Assembly (NCBI GenBank): GCA_937859005.1 | Contig: CALLYR010000553.1 | Coordinates: forward strand, 1-11,770 | Source of the DNA: an uncultured Paracoccus sp. | Lineage (GTDB): Bacteria; Pseudomonadota; Alphaproteobacteria; Rhodobacterales; Rhodobacteraceae | Length of the DNA: 11,770 bases | Direction: 5' to 3' | Shown: piece after piece, positions 6,924-11,770 of the stretch | Layout of the letters: every line of letters starts with the position of its first letter | Numbering within the stretch: the first letter of the stretch is position 1 | The notes under the pieces: model-generated | Told to the model about the DNA's origin: nothing | Seen by the model: only the letters and a program-made list of their open reading frames with translations | Database searches by the model: none | Translations under genes and position numbers: made by a program

Positions 6924-7616
6924 TCAGAAAGCCTGCCGGCGCCGTCCGATGAAGGGGACAAGCGCGAGGGCCGGCACCGGCAGGGCCGCGATCAGGAACA
7001 GGATCGGCGGCATGTCCTGCGATCCGGCCCAGCGCAGCAGATTCTCGGCCCGGCTCAGCGTGGTTCGCAGCGGCAGCGAGGGAAGACCGGCCAGATAGGT
7101 CTTGGCCTGCGCGATCACCGCGGCCGCATCCGTGCCGTTCAGCACTGCGGCCATGATGGCCGCGATGGCGGGGACCAGGCAAAGACCGCAGGCGGCCAGT
7201 AGGACCGACAGGCCGATGCGCAGCCTTCGTGCGATGCGACCGCGCCCCGTGGCCCGCCGCAACAGCGGCGATGCCGCCAGGACCTCCTCGCGGCTGGCGT
7301 CGAACCACTCCGTGCCGATCACATCCGACTGCGAGCCGCGCAGCGCGGCGTGGAAAGCAGCCTCGATCGCGCGGGCGCGGGGATGGTGAATGACGAACTC
7401 GACCACCGGCTTTTCCGGAAAGGCGGTCGATTGCTCGGCCACGCGCACCAGACCGCGGCTTGAATAGCCGATCTTGATGCGGCGGGGGTGGCTGGGAAAG
7501 CGATAGCCATAGACGATCCGCGGATCCGACCTTTTGCCGACGATCACGGCGTGGCCCAGGTCGATGCGCTGCCGCCAGCCCCGCCGCTTGGCTGACGGTT
7601 TGGCACGTGCCGCCAT
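6924..7616 (-). CDS. T5orf172/GIY-YIG-like domain protein with two C-terminal membrane helices
   Basis: A 230-residue protein. Residues 34-106 match the T5orf172/Mug113 branch of the GIY-YIG nuclease fold: VYGY (35-38), IKIGYSS (47-53), Arg58, then AIEAAFHAAL with Glu85 and His89, and GTEWF (101-105), the usual closing motif. The basic N-terminus (MAARAKPSAKRRGWRQR) could bind nucleic acid. Two hydrophobic segments follow, about 134-159 and 203-223, ending in GRRRQAF, so the nuclease-like domain is probably held at the inner membrane on the cytoplasmic side. The start ATG 7616 has a perfect AAGGAG 6 nt upstream. It stands alone with its own leader, between the ABC operon end and bluB. Function is unknown: a DNA nuclease, a degenerate binding domain or a housekeeping membrane protein are all possible. 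The domain call is by motif only. Confidence 0.75.
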   Translation of the reverse strand: MAARAKPSAKRRGWRQRIDLGHAVIVGKRSDPRIVYGYRFPSHPRRIKIGYSSRGLVRVAEQSTAFPEKPVVEFVIHHPRARAIEAAFHAALRGSQSDVIGTEWFDASREEVLAASPLLRRATGRGRIARRLRIGLSVLLAACGLCLVPAIAAIMAAVLNGTDAAAVIAQAKTYLAGLPSLPLRTTLSRAENLLRWAGSQDMPPILFLIAALPVPALALVPFIGRRRQAF

Positions 7617-7650
7617 GAATGACTCCTTCAAGATGCTTGCGGCGGGGTGT

Positions 7651-7667
7651 GCGGTCGTTCCGACCGC
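7651..7667 (-). promoter_or_regulatory. Perfect hairpin in the leader of the GIY-YIG-like gene
   Basis: GCGGTCG (7651-7657) and CGACCGC (7661-7667) form a perfect 7-bp dyad around 3 nt, 35 bp upstream of the start at 7616. Further upstream on the - strand, GAATCC occurs at 7727-7732 reversed and as GCGAATCC/GTGAATCC direct copies 21 nt apart (ending near 7714 and 7693). A GGATTC/GAATCC hairpin spans 7714-7732. These could be an operator or an RNA structure. No clear -35/-10 pair is visible. Confidence 0.35.
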
Positions 7668-7797
7668 GGCGATCGAGGTCCCGCCGAGAGAAGGATTCAC
7701 GCCATAGCAGATCGGATTCGCTGACGGAATCCCCAGCTTCGGCTATCCGTCCTGCCCCGCCCGATCCCTGGCGCATCAGAGAGATCGTCCTGCGCCC

Positions 7798-7828
7798 CTG
7801 TCCGTCCGGTGTTCCGGGCAGCGGACAG
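7798..7828 (-). terminator. Hairpin after the ABC importer operon
   Basis: CTGTCCG (7798-7804) pairs with CGGACAG (7822-7828), and inside it CCGG (7806-7809) pairs with CCGG (7814-7817) around a TGTT loop. It begins 10 bp past the stop of the ATPase gene in the - direction. No T-run follows, so it is a likely but not certain terminator. Confidence 0.5.
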
Positions 7829-7837
7829 CGCGAGATC

Positions 7838-8944
7838 TCAGCGGAACAGCACCAGCGAACCGGGGGCCCAGGACACGCGCGTGCGGGTGCCGACATCGGC
7901 AATGTCGCGGCCAAACACGTTGCGCATGGAAATCCGCACAGGCCGGTCCGATCCGTCCAGCCGCACGTCGTAATAGGTCATGTCGCCGTAATAGACGACC
8001 TCGTCGATCACGCCGCCGGTTTCACGTTCCGCAGGCGGCGCATTTACGCCCAGCAGCGTCATTGCCTCGGGTCGGAAACCGGCGCTGGGACCGCTGTCGC
8101 CGGGGTTGGCGCGGCTGACGTTGCTCATCGGGATGTCCACGCGGCCGAAGCCGGGAACATCGGCCGTGACCGCCGCATCGCTTTCGCCCGTGATGCTGAC
8201 CGGCAGGAAGTTCATCAGCCCGATGAAATCCGCGACCCGCCGGCTGGCCGGACGGGCATAAAGCGCCTCGGGGTGGGCAAGCTGGGCAATCTCTCCCTCG
8301 AACATCACCGCGATGCGGTCGGACATGACCAGCGCCTCTTCCTGGTCGTGGGTGACCAGGACGAAGGTGATGCCGACCTGCCGCTGCAGCTTGATAAGTT
8401 CGACCTGCATCTGCTCGCGCATCTTGCGGTCCAGCGCGGACAAGGGTTCGTCCAGCAGCAGCACCTTGGGTTTCAGGATAAGCGCGCGGGCCAGCGCGAC
8501 CCGCTGGCGCTGGCCGCCGGACAGGGCATGGGCGGCGCGCTTGCCGTAACCCTTGAGGCCCACCATCTCCAGCGCCTCCTCGACCGCGCGGGCCTTTTCG
8601 GCAGAGGATCGGGGGTCGCGGCGCAGGCCGAAGCCCACGTTCTGCGCCACCGTCAGATGCGGGAAGATGGCATAGGACTGGAACACCATGTTGGTCGGGC
8701 GCACATTCGCGGGCACATTCGACATATCCTTGCCATCGACCAGCACCACGCCGGACGAAATCTCCTCGAACCCGGCGATGGTGCGCAGCAGCGTGGTCTT
8801 GCCGCAGCCAGACGGACCCAACAGCGAAAAGAACTCGCCCGCGCGGATGGTCAGGTCGATGCCGCGCAGCGCGTGATAGTCGCCGTAGTGCTTGTGGACC
8901 TGACGGCATTCGATCATCGGCTTGCGGTCGGCGGAAAAGGTCAC
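7838..8944 (-). CDS. ABC importer ATP-binding subunit, PotA-like (polyamine/opine type)
   Basis: A 368-residue cytoplasmic ATPase that powers import through the two permeases encoded upstream. All motifs are intact: Walker A GPSGCGKTT (43-51), Q-loop VFQSYAIFPHLTV with Gln89, signature LSGGQRQR (141-148), Walker B VLLLDEP (161-167), D-loop SALD, and H-loop THDQEEAL with His199. After about residue 240 comes a TOBE-type regulatory domain (FRPEAMTLL..., ending RVSWAPGSLVLFR), as in PotA, FbpC and UgpC. The start GTG at 8944 overlaps the permease stop by 4 bp (GTGA) and has GGAGG 6 nt upstream. ATG 8917, 9 codons further in, has no ribosome site. Its partners look PotB/PotC-like, so a cationic or small organic substrate is likely, but the sequence does not settle which. 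Confidence 0.93.
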   Translation of the reverse strand: MTFSADRKPMIECRQVHKHYGDYHALRGIDLTIRAGEFFSLLGPSGCGKTTLLRTIAGFEEISSGVVLVDGKDMSNVPANVRPTNMVFQSYAIFPHLTVAQNVGFGLRRDPRSSAEKARAVEEALEMVGLKGYGKRAAHALSGGQRQRVALARALILKPKVLLLDEPLSALDRKMREQMQVELIKLQRQVGITFVLVTHDQEEALVMSDRIAVMFEGEIAQLAHPEALYARPASRRVADFIGLMNFLPVSITGESDAAVTADVPGFGRVDIPMSNVSRANPGDSGPSAGFRPEAMTLLGVNAPPAERETGGVIDEVVYYGDMTYYDVRLDGSDRPVRISMRNVFGRDIADVGTRTRVSWAPGSLVLFR

Positions 8945-9747
8945 AGGAAGCCTCCGGTATCCTGGGTGCCGGTCCGGGCGACGCCCCGGCGGCGGAAATA
9001 TTCGGCGGTGGCCAGCAGCAGGATCGACATCAGCACCAGGATCGTCCCCAGCGCCATGATGACGGGGATCGACTTGGGAAAGCGCAGCTGGCTGAAGATA
9101 TAGGTCGGCAGGGTGGGTTCGTTCCCGGCCAGGAAGAAGGCGATGATGAATTCGTCCAGGCTGATCGTGAAGCACATCAGCAGCGCCGAGATGATGCCCG
9201 GCATCACCAAGGGCAGGATGACAAGACGAAAGGCGCTGAACTTCGTCTCGCCCAGGTCATGGGCCGCTTCCTCCAGCGACTTGTCGAGGGAGGAAAATGC
9301 GGTGGACAGGATCGCCACGGCATAGGGCATGCAGATCAGCGTATGCCCGATGATGACCGTGAACACCGACAGCTGCACCCCCACCGCCAGCAGCACCACC
9401 AGCAGCGACATCGCCACGATGATTTCCGGCAGCACCAGCGGCAGCATGATGAGGCCCATTGCCGGCCCCTTGCCCGGAAAGCTGAACCGGGTCGAGGCGC
9501 GGGCCGCAAAGACGCCAAGGCAGGTGGCAAGGATCGAGGCGCTGACCGCGATGACCAGCGAATTGGTCAGCGCCTTGCGCAGCGCCGCGTTCCCGACCAT
9601 CTGCGAAAACCATTCGGTCGTGAAGCCTTTCAGCGGAAAGGCGATGACAGTCGCATTGTTGAACGCGAACACCGGCAGCAGCAGGATCGGCGCATACAGG
9701 AACAGCAGATACAGCATGGCGTAAAGCCGCAGACCCCCGCCCTTCAT
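8941..9747 (-). CDS. ABC importer permease, PotC-like
   Basis: A 268-residue inner-membrane permease of the binding-protein-dependent type with about six hydrophobic segments. TM1 lies near 8-30 and is followed by the PotC-like GFTTEWFSQM (41-50). The EAA loop contacting the ATPase is at 159-184: EEAAHDLGETKFSAFRLVILPLVMPG. The next helix contains TISLDEFIIAFFLAG, equivalent to the SLDDF segment of PotC. ATG 9747 overlaps the stop of the preceding permease by 4 bp (ATGA) and has GAGGG upstream. Its own stop overlaps the ATPase GTG. It forms the heterodimeric channel with the other permease. PotI or other polyamine/opine permeases are equally possible names. Confidence 0.92.
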   Translation of the reverse strand: MKGGGLRLYAMLYLLFLYAPILLLPVFAFNNATVIAFPLKGFTTEWFSQMVGNAALRKALTNSLVIAVSASILATCLGVFAARASTRFSFPGKGPAMGLIMLPLVLPEIIVAMSLLVVLLAVGVQLSVFTVIIGHTLICMPYAVAILSTAFSSLDKSLEEAAHDLGETKFSAFRLVILPLVMPGIISALLMCFTISLDEFIIAFFLAGNEPTLPTYIFSQLRFPKSIPVIMALGTILVLMSILLLATAEYFRRRGVARTGTQDTGGFL

Positions 9748-10613
9748 TGCCGCACCCTCAGGAAACGCCGGTTCAGAAGCAGGAACAGGACCGACAGCAC
9801 CGCCACGATCAGCATCGCGGTCACGGCCAGCGCGGACCCCATGGGGCGGTTGTCCTGGTCCAGCATCTGGCTCTGGATCATGTTGGCGATCATGGGGATC
9901 TTGCCGCCGCCGATCAGCGTGGGGGTGACGTAATCGCCGATGGTCGGGATGAACACGATCAGCACCGCCGCCAGCACGCCGGGCATCGCCAGCGGCAGGG
10001 TCACGCGCCAGAAGGTCATCGCCCGGCTTTCGCCGAGGTCGCGCCCCGCCTCCAGCAGCGAGCGGTCGATCTTTTCCAGCGCGACATAGATCGGCAGGAT
10101 CGCGAAGGGCGCATAGGCATGGGCCAGCGTCATCACGATGGAGCTGGTGTTGTAGAGCAAAAACGACAGCGGCTGGTCGATCAGCCCGATCGACTTCAGC
10201 CCCGAATTGACGACGCCGTTATAGCCCAGGATCACCTTCCACAGGAACACCCGGATCAGATAGCTGGTCCAGAACGGAATGGTGATGAGGAATATCCACA
10301 GCGCCTTGTGGCTGGGCGGCACGACGAAGGACAGGAAATAGGCGACCGGGAACGCCAGCAGCACCGTCACCAGCGTGACCAGCGCCGCCACCAGCAGCGA
10401 CCGGGTCATGATCTTGTGAAAGATCGGATCGGCCCAGACCGCGCGATAGTTTTCCAGCGTGAATTCGCGGATGACGGTCAGATAGCCGTCCTTGAAGAAG
10501 GAATAGGCCAGGATGGTCAGCAGAGGGATTGCCAGCATCACGACCGCATAGGTCAGCGGCGGCGCCACCAACCGCAGTCCCTGCGCGGCCTCGGCCGCAT
10601 TACGTGTCGCCAT
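9744..10613 (-). CDS. ABC importer permease, PotB/PotH-like (first gene of the operon)
   Basis: A 289-residue inner-membrane permease. TM1 is at about 17-40. The PotB/PotH family signature IPFWTSYLIRVFLWKVIL (112-129) is followed by GVVNSGLKSIGLIDQPLSFL (133-152). The EAA loop is at 187-213: LLEAGRDLGESRAMTFWRVTLPLAMPG, then FIPTIGDYVTPTLIGG as in PotB. Start ATG 10613 has AGGGGG about 7 nt upstream. It leads the operon permease-permease-ATPase. A periplasmic substrate-binding protein gene, normally part of such operons, is not next to it on either side within the window; upstream is only a 130-bp gap and the frameshifted MocR gene. Confidence 0.93.
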   Translation of the reverse strand: MATRNAAEAAQGLRLVAPPLTYAVVMLAIPLLTILAYSFFKDGYLTVIREFTLENYRAVWADPIFHKIMTRSLLVAALVTLVTVLLAFPVAYFLSFVVPPSHKALWIFLITIPFWTSYLIRVFLWKVILGYNGVVNSGLKSIGLIDQPLSFLLYNTSSIVMTLAHAYAPFAILPIYVALEKIDRSLLEAGRDLGESRAMTFWRVTLPLAMPGVLAAVLIVFIPTIGDYVTPTLIGGGKIPMIANMIQSQMLDQDNRPMGSALAVTAMLIVAVLSVLFLLLNRRFLRVRQ

Positions 10614-10691
10614 TCACTGCCCCCTGCGGCGGTCCTGCAGGCCGTCCCTTGCCCTGACATCCCACAGACGCCCCGAAAGGAAAAGAACCTT

Positions 10692-10722
10692 TTGCGGCAG
10701 CTTCCGGCGGCCGTTGCGGCAG
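10692..10722. repeat. Direct repeat TTGCGGCAG, possible operator of the ABC importer operon
   Basis: TTGCGGCAG occurs exactly at 10692-10700 and 10714-10722, starts 22 nt apart (about two helical turns), in the 130-bp gap upstream of the first permease gene. MocR/GabR/TauR-type regulators are known to bind direct repeats, and a MocR-type gene ends just beside it. The pairing of regulator and site is inference. No confident -35/-10 pair was seen in this gap. Confidence 0.4.
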
Positions 10723-10743
10723 GTCGGGTGGGGGCCGCGCAGG

Positions 10744-11770
10744 TCAGACCATCACTTCGGCCGGCGGCGCGTCATGCAGGCGGCGCAGGGTTGCGATGGC
10801 GCGGTCAAAGCGCGGGCGCGCGATCTGGCAGGCGACGGCCAGCCGGACGGCGTTGGGCACCTGCGGCCCCGCCCCCGCCGCCCCGCCATCGCAGTGCAGC
10901 GGCGCGAATTCGTCAGCGGACCGGACCAGCACGCCGCCCGCACAAAAGTCGAACCGCGCCAGCCTGGGGGCAGGCGCAGCCACAGATGCGGCGCGCCGGG
11001 GCGCCAGACCACGTCGGTGCCGTCCAGTGCAGCGGCAGCCGATGCGGCCCGGTCGTCGAAGATGGCCTGCACCTCGGCCCCCAGGCGCGCGGCGATGCCG
11101 CTGTCCAGCAGATGCGTCACCATCGCCGTGACCGGCAGGGGCAGGCCGAAATGGGCATGCTGCACCGCCAGCCGCGCCGGCTGGCCCATGCCCGCGGGAC
11201 AGACCAGCGCCCCAACGCGAAGGGCTGCGGACAGGGTCTTGGACAGGCTGGTGACGGTCCAGGTGCGTTCGGGCGCCAGAGCGCGCAGGCTGGACAGCTG
11301 ATCGGGATAGCTTGGGCTCCAGATGCATTCGTCTTCCAGGATCTGCAGGTCGTGGCGGCGGGCGACAACGACGATCTCCTCCCGGCGGGTCCGGTCCATG
11401 CTGGCGGCGGTTGGGTTCTGCGCCGCAGGCGTCACGCAGACCAGCCCGGCCAGGCCGTCCGCCGCCGCCGCATCCAGCGCGGCGGGAATCATGCCGCGTT
11501 CGTCCAGCGCCACCGGCACCATCCGGCCGCGCGCCAGCCGCGCGGCGTGGCGCAGGCCGGGATAGCCCAGCGCCTCGGCCAGGATGAGGGGGCGGTGGTC
11601 GCGCAGGACAAGCTGCATCACCACTCCCATCGCCCCCTGCCCGCCCATGGACAGCGCCAGGTCATCCGCTGTGATGTCGCCCAGCAGCCGGTCGGCCAGC
11701 CAGCCCAGCAGCGCCTGCCGGCAAGCCAGGTCGGCCGTGGGGCCGGGATAGTCCAGAAGCTCCGGCCCCA
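10744..11770 (-). pseudogene. MocR/PdxR-type aminotransferase-like domain, frameshifted near its C-terminus and cut by the right edge
   Basis: Read from 11768 downward, one frame gives an aminotransferase-fold domain: a LDYPGP start typical of the MocR linker, YPGLRH, VTPAAQNPTAASM, LEDECIW, and TSLSKTLSAALRVG with the PLP Lys at 11238-11240. That frame carries HLWLRLPPGWRGSTFVRAA, then becomes unlike any family. The expected C-terminus (GVLVRSADEFAP..., VPNAVRLAVACQIARPRFDRAIATLRRLH) continues in the neighbouring frame to a TGA at 10744-10746. The join lies at about 10930-10945 and needs a net gain of one base (mod 3), so 1, 4, 7 or 10 bases are missing. Without the shift the protein would stop at 10752 with an aberrant tail. 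This may be a true mutation or a sequencing error. The N-terminal GntR domain is beyond the edge. The Tyr of the usual EDDxY-type motif appears replaced by Cys. Confidence 0.75.

Noticed and set aside
8917..8917. ATG 8917 as the ABC ATPase start
   Set aside because: It lacks a ribosome site, whereas GTG 8944 has GGAGG at 6 nt and the same 4-bp stop/start overlap seen between the permeases.
7619..9103. A 494-codon open frame on the + strand opposite the ABC ATPase
   Set aside because: The opposite strand encodes all ABC ATPase motifs in order; this frame has no domain of its own.

Overview
The window is high-GC bacterial DNA. Its strong G/C third-position bias, tight overlapping operons and protein sequences suggest an alphaproteobacterium of the Paracoccus/Rhodobacterales type. 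That assignment is an inference from style and protein resemblance, because the window has no rRNA or other phylogenetic marker. No tRNA, CRISPR array, insertion sequence or phage gene was recognised.

The left part reads on the + strand. It opens with the C-terminal aminotransferase-like domain of a MocR/PdxR-type protein (2-928, cut by the edge). A compact efflux operon follows: a MarR-type regulator (950-1543), a periplasmic adaptor (1540-2799) and an HAE1/AcrB-type RND pump (2810-5944). A 19-bp inverted repeat lies just upstream of, and overlapping, the regulator's 5' end and is the obvious candidate autoregulatory operator. No outer-membrane factor is encoded here, so the pump would have to use a TolC-like channel made elsewhere. 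Two strong hairpins (5953-6021) separate the pump gene from the convergent gene that follows.

Everything right of about 6046 reads on the - strand. In order of coordinate these are: bluB (5,6-dimethylbenzimidazole synthase, 6046-6669); a 254-bp leader with no gene; a 230-residue protein joining a T5orf172/GIY-YIG-like domain to two predicted membrane helices (6924-7616); and a three-gene PotB/PotC/PotA-like ABC importer operon read from 10613 down to 7838. The importer genes overlap by 4 bp at each junction. No substrate-binding protein is encoded with them.

The right edge (10744-11770) is a second MocR/PdxR-type aminotransferase-like domain, interrupted by a net -1 frameshift near 10930-10945 that splits the C-terminus into another frame. 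Between it and the importer is a 9-nt direct repeat spaced 22 nt apart, a layout compatible with a MocR-family operator.

Most of the window is ordinary metabolism and transport. The least conventional items are the membrane-anchored GIY-YIG-like protein, the frameshifted MocR gene, and the unusual start and operator arrangement of the marR gene. I did not find convincing evidence of a wholly new multi-gene system.
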